64,000 nucleotides of DNA, taken from the NCBI RefSeq assembly GCF_963082655.1, contig NC_081554.1, positions 50,904,750-50,968,749 on the forward strand, given 5' to 3'. Positions 1-10,569 of this stretch are shown one piece after another. The notes under the pieces were generated by a model. That model was not told the DNA's origin. It made no database searches and was given only the letters and a program-made list of their open reading frames with translations. The DNA is from Stomoxys calcitrans. Its lineage: Eukaryota; Arthropoda; Insecta; Diptera; Muscidae. A program made the position numbers and the translations under genes. Each line of letters opens with the position of its first letter. The stretch's first letter is position 1.

Positions 1-225
1 TTTGTTAAAAACTTTTTCGGAAAGTGGAAAAACATATGAGAGCAGCCATTAAAAGGAGAAAGTGTAATAAAAGAGAGTAGTACAATTGTGCTAATGAAGA
101 TTTGATTGTGAACAGGCACATAGGCATATTGTTCCGTCGATCCAGACTTTATACACCTTCCATGATAAGTCGGGTAGGTTAAGTTTTATGGATGTCGATC
201 TAACAACACTTTTACAACGTTTAAT

Positions 226-975
226 CTTGACTTTACTTTAATTGGCTATGACAGAATATTTGTTCCACTAGCCGAACGTAGAATAGCGTTCCAAGCGCCT
301 CCATCTTCTGCGCTCATTCTTAAATCTCTGACACCAAGTTTCTAGGTGTCTCCCACAACTTGATCTTTCCATCGGGCTTTTGGTCTTTCCGATTTGGGTG
401 TACCACCGTGTTTGCCTTCAAAAGACTTCTTTGCTGGAGCTTCTTCATCCATTCGGACAACATAGCCTAGCCAACGCAGCAGTTGTATTTTGATGCGTGT
501 AACTATGCTATCGTCTTCATTCAGTTCATACAGCTCGTGGTTCATATGTCGCCTATATACTCCGTTAACGCAAACTGGTCCATATATTTTACGAAGAATC
601 ATTCTCTCAAATACTCCAAGCACTGCCTCGTCTGCTTTCACAAGTACCCATGCTTCAGAACCATATAACAGCACGGGTAGTATCAGTGTCTTGTATAGTG
701 TAACCTTCGTCTTTCGAGAGGTGGTGTCGTTTCTAATCTAGTATCAGTGTCTTGTATAGTGTAATCTTCGTCTTTCGAGAGGTGGCGTCGTTTCTAAACT
801 GCATACTTAGTCCAAAGTAGCATCTGTTTGCCAATATTATTCTTCGCTTAATCTCAAAACTGGTGTCACTCATTTCGGTTAAGGCGGTAGATAAAGTTAC
901 TGACTGTCTCAAAGTTGTGCTTTCCAACTTTCTCCATTTTCTTTATCTGCTCGGTTGTGCAAGGCTTTTTGAGAC
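226..975 (-). pseudogene. Non-LTR retrotransposon fragment, reverse-transcriptase C-terminal region (same family as 41385-42950)
   Basis: On the minus strand, 342-674 reads LLYGSEAWVLVKADEAVLGV and onward to ELYELNEDDSIVTRIK and EAPAKKSFEGKHGG. This is the C-terminal part of an RTE-like LINE open frame widely found in arthropods (clade tentative). The 3' end near 226 (ACTTTACTTTAATTGG) matches the 3' end of the plus-strand copy near 42940. Residues 'SFEIKRRIILANRCYFGLS' upstream (minus-strand sense) agree with that copy. A tandem duplication with a period of 61 bp (about 680-740 and 741-801) breaks the frame. The element is 5' truncated and dead. Confidence 0.85.
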
Positions 976-1016
976 GTTTAATCTATCACATGTAAACTTC
1001 CTGTCGCAACAAAACT

Positions 1017-1187
1017 AATGTTGTCCTCTTGACAACAAATGTTGTCCTCTTGACAACAAATGTTGTCCTCTTGACAACAAATGTTGTCCTCTTGACAACA
1101 AATGTTGTCCTCTTGACAACAAATGTTGTCCACTTGACAACAAATGTTGTCCTCTTGACAACAAATGTCAAGAGGACATTTGTTGTT
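1017..1187. repeat. 21-bp hairpin minisatellite
   Basis: About seven head-to-tail copies of a 21-bp unit, roughly AAATGTTGTCCTCTTGACAAC, are present. Inside each unit GTTGTC and GACAAC are inverted, so every unit can fold. One unit has CAC in place of CTC. The array ends at about 1167-1187 with a partial unit in inverted orientation (CAAGAGGACATTTGTTG), making the right edge palindromic. It is open in several frames, which explains chance open frames with CCQEDNI repeats; no coding role is supported. Confidence 0.93.
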
Positions 1188-1579
1188 GAACCTCACGCTC
1201 TCGATCATGTAGAACTACCTTCAGGCTTCTGGGCGGTTAGATATACTATCCACAAGATGATGATTTGGATGGTCTCTGCGATAGCAGCCCAAAAGGTATT
1301 GCTTAGACAGCATGAAGTCATGGCTTCGGTAGGATCTTTGTCTCCCGATGGAGGTGGTCCACAAGCGAACTGAGGAGACAGCCCGTCGCAGTTCGAAGAG
1401 CGGTATTCTGATAGATCTGAATATTATTCCACTGAATATTATTCCACTGAATATTATTCTGAATATTATTCCACATGTTCTGCCAGCAAGTGACTTGAGT
1501 ACCTTGTTTCTACTCTTGACTTTGATGCTATTTGGTGTTGTGGTCTGGTGGACGGCGCTTCAAAAGTCCATCTACTACT
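1188..1579. other. Unassigned sequence with a small 15-bp microsatellite
   Basis: No gene is recognised. At about 1418-1473 there are three to four copies of a 15-bp unit (TGAATATTATTCCAC), the third shortened. The right part may already belong to the LINE fragment that starts near 1580. Confidence 0.5.
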
Positions 1580-2540
1580 GAATACTCAACCGGATCCAAA
1601 GGATGGCTTGTTTATGCATCACAGCTGAGTTGGTGCATCCATCTGATGCACTCAATTTAATGCTACATCTTATGCCCCTGGACATTGTGGCTAAACAAAT
1701 TGCAGGGTCCACTGCCGTGAGGTTATGGGAGCTTTCTCGATGTTCCAGGCAGCCATTAAATCCCTGGAGAACGTATTTCTAAACACAAAAGTAGCCCTCG
1801 ACTGTCCCAAATCTCTCAACGAGATGGCTGAACAGTTCAAAATTCACCTGTTCTGGGTGCCGCGCCACAGAGATATCCCAGCGAATTGTAAGGCGGACGA
1901 GCTTGCGAGACTAGGAACTACGCTGCACATTCCAAGGATACTGGAATCTCTAGGTATGCCTTTAGCGATATGTAAGCTAAGTTTTCAGGACGAAGCCGGA
2001 AGGACAACGAATGATAGATGTTCACAAAGAGGGGGCTGTGAGCATTCCAAAACTATGTGGCCTAATCTAGGCTTGAAGAGCTCTACCGCTATGCTGTCAT
2101 TGGCTAGAACAGACATCTCAGTCACAACAATGATTGGCATAAATATCTTCCCAGACAGCCAGGCAGCCATTAAATCCCTGGAGTACGTATTTCTGAACAC
2201 AAAAGCAGCCCTTGACTGTCCCAGATCTCTCAACGAGATGGCTGAACAGTTCAAAATTCACCTATTCTGGATGCCGCGCCACAGAGATATCCCAGGGAAT
2301 TGTAAGGCGGACGAGCTTGCGAGACTAGGAACTACGCTGCACATTCCAAGGATACTGGGATATGTGGGTATACGTCTAGCCACATGTAAGCTAAGTTTTC
2401 TGGACCAGGCCCGAATTACAACGAATGATAGATGGCCACAAATAGGGGGCTGTGAGTATTTCAAAACAATGTGGCCAAATCTACACTTGTAGAAGTCTAC
2501 CGATTTGCGTACATTGGCTATAACAGACGTCTTAGTCATT
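1580..2540 (+). pseudogene. Jockey-like non-LTR fragment with duplicated RNase H region
   Basis: Frame segments read NRIQRMACLCITAELVHPSD (post-RT region) and then an RNase H domain: 'AAIKSLE..', 'FKIHLFWVPRHRDIPANCKA' and 'DELARLGTT'. The WVPGHxDIPGNxxAD-type motif is the C-terminal RNase H signature of non-LTR elements. The segment from about 1748 to 2080 is repeated at about 2158-2490, including a second FKIHLFWMPRHRDIP. The two copies stay in one 255-codon open frame (1725-2492). The second copy begins with INIFPDSQ, the expected strand with a catalytic Asp. The unit then runs toward TGHCLIGKHADRL, where a SINE interrupts it. It is not functional as it stands. Confidence 0.82.
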
Positions 2541-2634
2541 GTGTCCGCCCATGACAGGTCACTGTCTAATCGGAAAACATGCTGACAGACTGAAGGTTGA
2601 CAGCAACGAGTTTTGCAGAAGCTGTAGGGAAATT
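2539..2634 (+). pseudogene. LINE C-terminal segment interrupted by a SINE
   Basis: The translation reads MTGHCLIGKHADRLKVDSNE followed by FCRSCRE, the cysteine-containing C-terminal region of the same Jockey-like family. It is cut at 2634 by a SINE. The corresponding uninterrupted region on the minus strand is at 28391-28603 (CNEKHADGLKVASNDFCLIC). Confidence 0.75.
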
Positions 2635-2945
2635 GGAGGCCACCGTAGCGCTGAGGTTATCATGTCCGCCTACTACGCTGATCGCCTGGGTTCGAATCCT
2701 GGCGAGACCATCAGAAAAAATTTTCAGTGTTGATTTTCCCCTCCTAATGCTGGCAACATTTGTGGGGTACTATGCCATGTAAAACTTCTCTTCAAAAAGG
2801 TGTCGCACTGCGGCACATCGTTTGGACTCGGCTATAAAAGGAGGCCCCTTACCATTGAGCTTAAATTTTAAATCGGACTGTACTCCTTGATATGTAAGAA
2901 GTTTGCCCTTTGTTCCTTAGTGGAATGTTCTTGGGAAAATTTCCA
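2635..2945 (+). mobile_element. tRNA-derived SINE, full length, inserted in LINE
   Basis: The head GGCCACCGTAGCGCTGAGG..GGTTCGAATCCTGGCGAGA contains an A-box-like region and a perfect tRNA B box (GGTTCGAATCC, about 2691-2701), giving an internal RNA polymerase III promoter. The body carries GGTACTATGCCATGTAAAAC and GGCTATAAAAGGAGGCCCC. It lies between the LINE's cysteine-containing segment and its 3' end. The same family recurs at 4291, 11935 (minus), 25147/26283 and 45735. Confidence 0.88.
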
Positions 2946-3152
2946 TTTTAGGTTCTCATTTCTTTGGAGAACCTGTCTGATTTTGCGGATGTGAACATTC
3001 CCAAGTTATTGGGCTGTTTAAAGCGATCTGGATGGTTCAACGGTAGGAACTAGAAGGCATCTTCCTTCTTCTATTCCCGTGGTATCACAAAGGATGAAAA
3101 CATCTAAGTGAGTTTTAGGGCAGACTGCCACTTAAACCTAACCTAACCTACA
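2946..3152 (+). pseudogene. 3' tail of Jockey-like LINE
   Basis: The stretch with GAACCTGTCTGATTTTGCGG and TTAAAGCGATCTGGATGGTT is shared with 4060-4255 and, inverted, with 28250-28400. It ends in AAACCTAACCTAACCT, a short CCTAA-like tail typical of this family here. Confidence 0.75.
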
Positions 3153-3384
3153 AACGGAAAAGCGGAAAAACGGATTTTGTATAACCTTTCTGCTGGAGGT
3201 TATAACAACTGATGAAGTTGTATTGAGGAGATATTCAGTATGAATATTAATCACCATAACTATGTTGGAAGAGAGTATTGGGACAATCAGGAGAAGAATT
3301 ACTTTAAGAATCCTCTTGGTATCCAGGGTCCCACAACAAGATTTGTCACGGCTAATTCAAACCAATTTTCGTAAGAAATGTTCT
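3153..3384. other. Unassigned stretch
   Basis: No repeat or gene is recognised. One plus-strand frame from 3240 reads MNINHHNYVGREYWDNQEKN and then about 20 more codons to a stop near 3370. It resembles a normal soluble protein in composition, but it matches nothing I know. Confidence 0.3.
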
Positions 3385-3457
3385 TCTAAAGAACGAACAA
3401 GTAAAGGCATGCTAAGTTCGGACGGGCCGATTTTTGGGAACCCACCATCATGGATTC
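3385..3457 (+). repeat. Family X repeat, P-end only
   Basis: It contains AACAAGTAAAGGCATGC and GTTCGGACGGGCCGA followed by GGGAACCCACCATCATGGAT, the P-end of the family X repeats. It is truncated by the mariner-type MITE fragment that follows. Confidence 0.75.
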
Positions 3458-3563
3458 TGATAACTGACAGAAGAAAGAATGCAATTACAGAGTCACAAGC
3501 TGTGTAAAAATTTGTCAACGTCGACTATATGAAAAATCCGCAATTACTTTTTGGGCAACCCAA
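3458..3563. mobile_element. Mariner-derived MITE, right-end fragment
   Basis: It matches the right part of the 234-bp MITE (copy at 39370) from ATAACTGACAGAAGAAAGAA to the terminus TTTTTGGGCAACCCAA. The left terminus is absent. Confidence 0.85.
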
Positions 3564-4258
3564 TATCTTCTCAGACACTCAGTTAGGCATTAAATCCCTG
3601 GAGAACGTATTTCGGAATACAAAAACCGACCTCGACTGTCAACGAGATGGCTGAACAGTTCAAAATTCACCTGTTCTGGGTGCCGGGCCACAGAGATATC
3701 CCAGGAAATTCTAAAGCAGACGAACTTGCGAGACTAGGAACTACGCTGCACATTCCAAGGATACTGGGATATGTGGGTATACGTCTAGCCACATGTAAGC
3801 TAAGTTTTCTGGACCAGGCCCGAATTACAACGAATGATAGATGGCCACAAAGAGGGGGCTGTGAGTATTCCAAAACTATGTGGCCTTAGAGGTCTACCGC
3901 TTTGCTGTCATTGTGACCGTCATTAAAGTTTACTGTCTAATCGGAAAACTTGCTGACAGACTGGAGGCTTCCTTGCAGAAGCTGTAAGGACATCGAAGAA
4001 GAAGAGATTTTAGAACACCTTCTGTGTGTGTGTCCCGCACAAGCAGTCAGATAGAGTTCCACTTTAGGTTCTAATTTCTTTGAGAACCTGTCTGATTTAA
4101 CGGATGTGTGAACATTCGCAAGTTATTGGGCTTTTTAAAGCGATCTGGATAGTTCAATGGTAGAAACTAGAAGGCATCTTACTTCTTCTGTTCCTGTGGT
4201 AACACAAAGGACGTCTAAGTGAGCCTGATGGCACACTGCCTCTTAAGCCTAACCTAAA
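3564..4258 (+). pseudogene. Jockey-like LINE fragment, RNase H region to 3' end
   Basis: This is a second copy of the 1580-3152 family. It has the RNase H strand IFSDTQLGIKSLENVF, a small deletion/frameshift near 3640, then FKIHLFWVPGHRDIPGNSKA. It continues through a Cys-rich C-terminus ('SLQKL' near 3970, 'HLLCVCPA'-like near 4020) to the 3' tail ending CCTAACCTAA at 4256. Multiple frame breaks show it is dead. Confidence 0.8.
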
Positions 4259-4290
4259 TGATTTAGTATATTTAACAAATGTGTATTTGT

Positions 4291-4732
4291 CAGCGCAAAG
4301 GTTAGCATGTCCGCCTATGACGCTGAACACCTGGGTTCGAATCCTGGCGAGATTATCAGAAAAAATTTTCAGCGTAAAGGTTACCACGTCCGCCTATGAC
4401 GCTGAACACCTGGGTTCGAATCCTGGCGAGATTATCAGAAAATATTTTCAGCGTAAAGGTTAGCATGTCCGCCTATGACGCTAAACACCTGGGTTCGAAT
4501 CCTGGCGTGATTATCAGAAACAATTTTCAGTAAAGGTTTTCCCCTCTGAGGTACTATGCCGTGTAAAACTTCTCTTCAAAGAGGTGTCGCACAGCGGCAC
4601 GCCGTTCGGACTTGGCTATAAAAAGGAGGCCCCTTATCATTGAGCTTAAACTTGAATCGGACTGCACTCATTGATATGTGAGAAGTTTGCCACTGTTCAT
4701 TAGTGGAAGATTCATGGGCAAGATATGCAATT
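4291..4732 (+). mobile_element. tRNA-derived SINE with triplicated tRNA head
   Basis: Three tandem copies of the tRNA-like head, each with a B box GGTTCGAATCC, occur at period about 79 bp (heads near 4300, 4379 and 4458). The body from about 4535 follows once (TACTATGCCGTGTAAAACTT, GGCTATAAAAAGGAGGCCCC). Each head also repeats the linker ATTATCAGAAAAAATTTTCAGC, cut slightly differently. The copies differ by a few bases, so the triplication is not brand new. Confidence 0.9.
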
Positions 4733-4740
4733 TGTATTTC

Positions 4741-6229
4741 ATTAATTAATAGTTTCCTAATTGGCCATTTTGATCATCTCTAAAACTTAAAACTTTAAAT
4801 CTAAACAAGAAGTCAAATAAACTTCAAATGTTTTGATATTCCCATACTATTGCCATAATTTCCCCTATTGCAGCATAAACACAATGTCCTACATCTTTGT
4901 CCTTAGTAAGTCTCCTATAATAATTAGCCATATAACAGACTCGCCATCAGCTCTTCCTCTTCGTCTAGCATTAGGAAGCTTATAAGCAATGTGAGGGTAG
5001 ACATTTCAATCTATTACAATACATCACATTTAATTAGACAACATCAGTAATCATGCAACCTATTCGCCACTTAGCCAGCCTGCCATTGAGGCAAGAAGTG
5101 ATTATGACCATTTAAATAATGTTGCTTGGCTTGCTTGTTCGCCAGCCACCAATGGCTTGCAGCAAACATCAACGTCATCCCCAGATAGACCTACAAACTT
5201 CTTGCAGTAGCAGTTATGGCAGAAACATCATTTTGCAGTGGCCTTTGTATATGGCTGTGGGGCTAATATCTGGCCTGACTGCGTATCTAGCGCATGTACA
5301 TAGAACATACAAACATCCATCCAAACCATTTTAGCTACTGCTGCCAAAAAGGCCTCAAGTGCAATAACATCCTTTTGCTTTCTTGTTTCACTTGTTTGTC
5401 TAACCTTAAACTTGAAGCCTTGAAGAAGAACAAAAGTCCTTCCTGCCTTGGCGTTGTAAGGATATAAAGTTTGTGGGGGCGTGTTTTTGTACTCAACAGG
5501 ACATTGCTACAAACAGCCTAACCGTTAGTGAAAAAGGTTGATTGTGTGCACATGGGTGTGTGTGTGTGTGTGTGTGAGGTTAGACTGGGCATCAGTCTGT
5601 GTTTCGCTAGACACCGGCAGTCAGACAAAAGGATACACAGATGCCGGCTGTTATTCGATGTAAAAGTGTTGCTAACAACATTGAATTGTATAATTACAAC
5701 AATAATGTTGGCCTGCAGCATTTGTTGCCATGCCACGTCTCTTAAGTACTACTAAATCGTACATCATTCTATGATGCGTCTGTGGGTGAATTTGAATGGA
5801 TTTAAGCCCCCCTCCCCCGCCTCAACTCTCATTTAAGGGGAAAATGTTGTCTGTATGATTACATTTCCTGTCATGTTCAATGTTAACATTTCCTTCTTAA
5901 ATATTCCTGGATGTGAGTTTGTAACAGGCATTTTTGTGATACCCTCCCCGAATGTTGGTACTGCTTCCTCTCCCTCTCGCTCTTTGTTATATGAATCAAA
6001 GCAGAGGAGGCTGCATGAATGCCTTATTTTTCATTTTGATAAATTAATTTAATTTTTCAAACCATACAGTAGGAATTTATTTTGCTTTGCCTGTGGCACT
6101 AACGTTTTTCTGTAGCAATACAAATCCTTTCAGTGCACCTTTACTCTACATAAGCTATTTTAAGTCCCATTAATGAATTATCTCATGATTTTTTGCCTAT
6201 GCTAGACTTTGTTTTGTTTTTGACATTAA
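4741..6229. other. Intronic sequence, no gene seen
   Basis: AT-rich, apparently single-copy sequence. A (TG)n microsatellite lies at about 5554-5577. I see no exon or transposon. It is probably original intron sequence. Confidence 0.6.
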
Positions 6230-6446
6230 AATAATTAGTTTGTGGGAGCAAGTGAACGTGTGCTAAGTTCGGCAGAGCCGAATCTTACAAACCCTACACC
6301 ATGGATCGTATGGGTCAAGTTCTTTGCCCGATATCTCTTCAAAGGCAAAAAAGGGATGATGGTTAAAAATTGCTATGCTATTGAAACTATATCAGGTTAT
6401 AGGCCAATTCCGACCATGCTTACTTTGAATGTTAAAGACCGTAATA
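6230..6446 (+). repeat. Family X repeat, P-end fragment
   Basis: It begins GTGTGCTAAGTTCGGCAGAG, with the family CCATGGATCGTATGGGTCAA, and then one partial unit (TATATCAGGTTATAGGCC). It is cut on the right by a MITE left end. Confidence 0.8.
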
Positions 6447-6530
6447 TTGGGTTGCCCAAAAAGTAATTGCGGATTTTTTAAAAGAAAGTAAATGCATTTT
6501 TAATAAAACTTAGAATGAACTTTAATCAAA
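6447..6530. mobile_element. Mariner-derived MITE, left-end fragment
   Basis: It has TTGGGTTGCCCAAAAAGTAA, the shared terminus, then the MITE interior up to CTTTAATCAAA, where it stops. The right end is missing and a tandem array follows. Confidence 0.88.
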
Positions 6531-7330
6531 GGGGTAATGCCCTAAATACATGGTCCTACATTTGGATATCAAATTCGTATTCTACTCCCACTTACCTTTA
6601 ATTTGAGCCCCATATTTCCATAGTCGGCAAACGTGACCGGCTTGGGGGGTGTTTTGGGGGATGGGCGGCCACTCAGTGAGTTGGCCTTGGAAATATATAT
6701 CGGATTCGTGTTCCACTCTAAAAACCCTCTTATTTGAGCTTCATATTGGAAAAGTCAGCAAATACTTACTATTTGGGTATTGTTGTGGGGTGGCCCCATA
6801 GACACTTTTCCCAAATATTGATATCAGATTCGTGCTTTACTCCCAAAGGTCTTTGAGCTCCATATGGCTAAATTTGTACCCTTTGGGGGATGTTTTTGGG
6901 GGGAGGCGGCCCCCCAAACACTTGGTCCCTCATTTGGATATCCGATTCTAATTCTTCACCCAAATACCTTTTTATGTAAGCCCCATATTCCCATGGTCAG
7001 TAAATAAGTCCTGTTTGGGAGGTGTTTTGGGGATGGGATGGACCCCCAGAAACGTGGTCCCACATTTGGATATGAGATTCGTATTGTACTCGCAAATACC
7101 TTTCATTTGAGTCCCATATTGCCATGGTCGGTAAATATGTCCGATTTAGGGGTGTTTTGGGGGTTGGGTGGTGGTCCTCTTAACATTTGGTCCGACAATT
7201 GGATATCACATATGTTTTCTTATCCTAAATACCTTTCATTTGAGTCCCATATTGTCATGATTGGTATAAATATATGTTTGGTAGGTCTTAGGGTGGGGCA
7301 GCCCCCCTAGGTACCCCATACGAAATTTGG
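6531..7330. repeat. Tandem array of ~115-120-bp units (family Z)
   Basis: Roughly seven diverged units contain ACCTTTCATTTGAGCCCCAT, 'CCATGGTCGGTAAATATGTCC' in variants, 'GGGTGTTTTGGGGGATGGG' and 'TTGGATATCAGATTCGTATT'. Spacing of neighbouring units is close to 119 bp. The tract is very G-rich on this strand between units (runs of GGGG). No terminal structure was identified. Confidence 0.75.
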
Positions 7331-8832
7331 ATACCAAATTTTTAGGGTACTACAAAATATGAGAGCACACAAAAATTCGCTTAAATCGCACCACCCATCT
7401 CTGAGAGCTGGCGTTTTTTGAAAATTACGGTAAGGGGAGGGTAAATTTTGCAAATATACTTCTAATTGATGTAGGTCTTTGAGGATGGCAAATGGGCTAT
7501 ACGGGTTCAAATTTGGATAAAGCTCCCATATAAACCGATCACCCGATTTGACTTCTTGAGCCCCTAGATGCCTCAATTGTCATCCGACTTCGATGAAATT
7601 TGGAACAAGGACCTGAAGTATGATTTCCAACATCCATACCAAGTATAATCCGAATGGGTCTATAAGCAGATATAGCCCCCATATAAACCGATTCCCCGAT
7701 TTGACTTCTTAAGCCCTTGAAAGCCTCAATTTTTATCCGATTTGGCTAAAATTTGAACTAAAGACTTAAGTTATGACTTTCAACATCCACGATAAGTATG
7801 ATCCGAATAGGTCTATAAGCAGTTATAGTCCCCATATAAACTGATTTCTGGATTTGACTTCTTAAGCCCTTAGAACCCTAAATTTTCACCTGATTTGGCT
7901 GAAATTTGGCCCAAACCCCTATCTTATGACTTACAACATCAATGTCAAGTTTTATCCGAATAGGTCATTATGGTGATATAGACCCCATATATAGACCGAT
8001 CGGCCGATTTAGGGTCTTAGGCCCATAAAAGCCACATTTATTATCCGATTTTGCTGAAATTTTGGACAGTGAGTTGTGTAAGGTCCTTCAACATCCCTCG
8101 TCATCCTCATCCTCATCCCTCAGATCGGTCCAGATTTGGATATAGCTGCCATATAGACCGATCCTCCGATTTAGGGTCTTAGGCCCATAAAAGCCACATT
8201 TATTATCCGATTTTGCTGAAATTTGGGACAGTGAGTAGTCTTAGGCCCATCGACATCTGTCTTTCATTTGGCCCTGATCGGTTCAGATTTGGATATAGCT
8301 GCCATATAGACCGATCTCTCGATTTAAGGTTTAAAAGGCGCATTTATTGTCCGATGTCGCCAAAATTTAGGACAGTGAGTTAAGTTAAACCCCTTGACGT
8401 CCTTTTTCAATATGGCACAGATCGGTCCAGATTTAGATATAGCTGCCATATAGACCGATCTCTCGGTATTAGGTTTTGGGGCCATAAAAGGCGCATTTAT
8501 TGTCCGATTTTGCCGAAATTTGAGACAGTGAGATGTGTTAGGCTCTTCGAAGTCCTTCTTAAATTTGGCCCAGATTGGTCCAGGTTTGGATATGTTAGGC
8601 TTCTCTACATCCTTGTACTAAAAAGACCAATCTTTTGTGATACACAATTGAACAATGACTTGCACTTATTAGAATTTTGTCCGGAACCGGAACATATTTC
8701 GATATAACTGCTATGGGACATAAGGTATGGAATTATCACCGGATTTTGACGAAGGGTGGTTTACATATATACCCGAGGTGGTGGATATCCAAAGTTCGGC
8801 CCGGCCGAACTCAACGCCTTTTTACTAGTTTT
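7331..8832 (-). repeat. Composite X/Y repeat with P-end at right
   Basis: The left half (about 7480-8000) has X-like units (CTCCCATATAAACCGATC, CTTCTTGAGCCC). The right half has Y units (ATATAGCTGCCATATAGACC at about 8140, 8290 and 8440). It closes with the P-end AAGTTCGGCCCGGCCGAACT and CCTTTTTACTAGTT. There is no coding content. Confidence 0.85.
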
Positions 8833-9149
8833 TTTAATTGTTTTTCTCAGTGCATTACCAATCACTTATGAAACATTCAATTTTTCATCTTTTCCACATG
8901 ACCATATGTTATGAACAAAATATTATGTGTCGATTGCCCATGACATTTAACATTTTTCGAAAACGTGACTAAGTGACTGGTTTTTTTTTTCGCCTAAACA
9001 CCCCCGCTGTTAGAATTGTACAAAACACTGAAGTGTTTAAATGAGAAGATGATAAAAAGGCAATTTTTATTTTTATGATGACAATTTTGACAATGTCTGC
9101 GCTGGAGCAGAAGTCTAATGATGGGGGTAAATCTATTAGGAATGCTTTT
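8833..9149. other. Unassigned AT-rich sequence
   Basis: Nothing is recognised beyond a T9 run near 8980. Confidence 0.5.
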
Positions 9150-9743
9150 TATGCCCTGCACCTCTACTATAGTCCGGGTTATTATAACTTAGTGCATTTG
9201 TTTGTAACAATACGAAAGAAGAAAGATAGACCCATTGGGAAGTGTACCAATCGATTCAGTATATCGTTCTGATTCGATTTAGCTATGTCCGTCTGTCTGT
9301 ACGTCCATATTAATTTGTGTTCAAAGTAAGGGTCGCATCTTCAAATTTGGATCCGAATTTTTTTTACCTATAGACGAAGCCTATTGAAATTGGAAGAAAT
9401 CGGTTAAGATATGAATGTAGCTACCCTTTATATGTTCGGACGATTTGGACTTATATTGCAATAACATCCTCATTTGTTAACCGATTACTACAAAACATAG
9501 CACGAGGGATTTTCTTAAGACCCTAGACATCACTGATGAATTTTGTAGATATTGGTTTAGGTTTTTTTTATATAGCTACCATCGTAACCAGGGGCGTAGC
9601 CAGGCCCTGATTCAGACCAGAATATTTGGATATAACTATGGATATGATAGTGTAGTTCTAATAAATTAGGATGATGAATATTTCAGTGGTGGTGGGTATC
9701 AAAAGTTCGGCACGGCCGAACTTAAAGCGTTTTTACTTGTTTT
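9150..9743 (-). repeat. Short diverged repeat with P-end (family W)
   Basis: About 600 bp carry the GATTTAGCTATGTCCGTCTG tract near the left and a P-end AAGTTCGGCACGGCCGAACTT-type hairpin at about 9705-9725, followed by TTTTTACTTGTT. There are no GATCGGT units inside, so it appears to be a short relative of families X and Y. Confidence 0.7.
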
Positions 9744-10569
9744 AATATGTTTTTAATATTCGCTGTCATAGCTTCTTTTGAAGAAACTCGTTTATATGGA
9801 CCTATGTATATGTGTAGGTTTTGTGAGTTTTTGTTTTAGAAATTATGATGATATAAAAATTTCATTTTAAACCTCATTATAAGACAATGTTTGCCATATT
9901 GTTTAACAACTTTTTTCCGGCCCAAGAAAAATATGTTTGCAAGGACAAAGTTAACCAAAGCAATTGTCTTGCTTTCCTGTCCTTGGCGTTTGTTTGCTTG
10001 CTGAGTGTCTTAAGGACATACGCCAAGAAACCGAGTTGAGTTGCGTTTGTTTCAAGCAGGCATATGTTTTATCGTGGCTTTTGCCCAACGCATTCCTTGT
10101 CTTGTTTTTAATTTATGACAATATGGTAGGAATATCTAAGAAGTCTAAAGAAATGTCTAAGGTTGGGCTTTGGAAATCTTTCACCTTGTCACATAGACTA
10201 TGTACACTGCGAAAAAATGTTTAAACATTCGTAGAAGAATTTTGCCAAAATTTGTTTTTCTATAGAACTAGTGAGCGTCTAGTTTACTCGAGCAGACAGT
10301 ATCATAGAAAATGCCTTTTTTTTCTGTCCAAAAACAAGTTTTACTATTCACTGATAATATACTCAAAAAAATTATTCATTTGCTCCAACCTGGCGCCGTT
10401 TGGTTCGATGTGGTATTGGTATTTGTTTGTGGTATTGTATATATGATATGTTTTCCTCCTAAATAAAAATTTGAAAAGTTTTCACTTTTCGAAGTTACAT
10501 CCTCACACAATCACAAATATCCCAATTCTGATTGCTGGAAGACTGAGCTATACCCATTAAAAAAAAACC
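9744..10569. other. Intronic sequence, no gene seen
   Basis: AT-rich unique sequence without splice-flanked open frames or repeats that I can identify. Confidence 0.5.

Noticed and set aside
978..1208. Cys-rich repeat protein (CCQEDNI repeated)
   Set aside because: It is the translation of the 21-bp hairpin minisatellite; other frames are equally open.
3137..3150. Telomere-like CCTAA repeats as a sign of a telomere
   Set aside because: They are only two to three units at the 3' tail of a LINE family and recur at 4248 and 28244.
4320..4345. Functional tRNA genes suggested by the GGTTCGAATCC B boxes
   Set aside because: The heads belong to SINEs and do not form a complete tRNA cloverleaf with acceptor stem; the same body follows in other copies.
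4301..4530. CRISPR-like spaced direct repeats
   Set aside because: The three about 79-bp repeats are SINE heads in an animal genome; there are no unique spacers and no cas genes.
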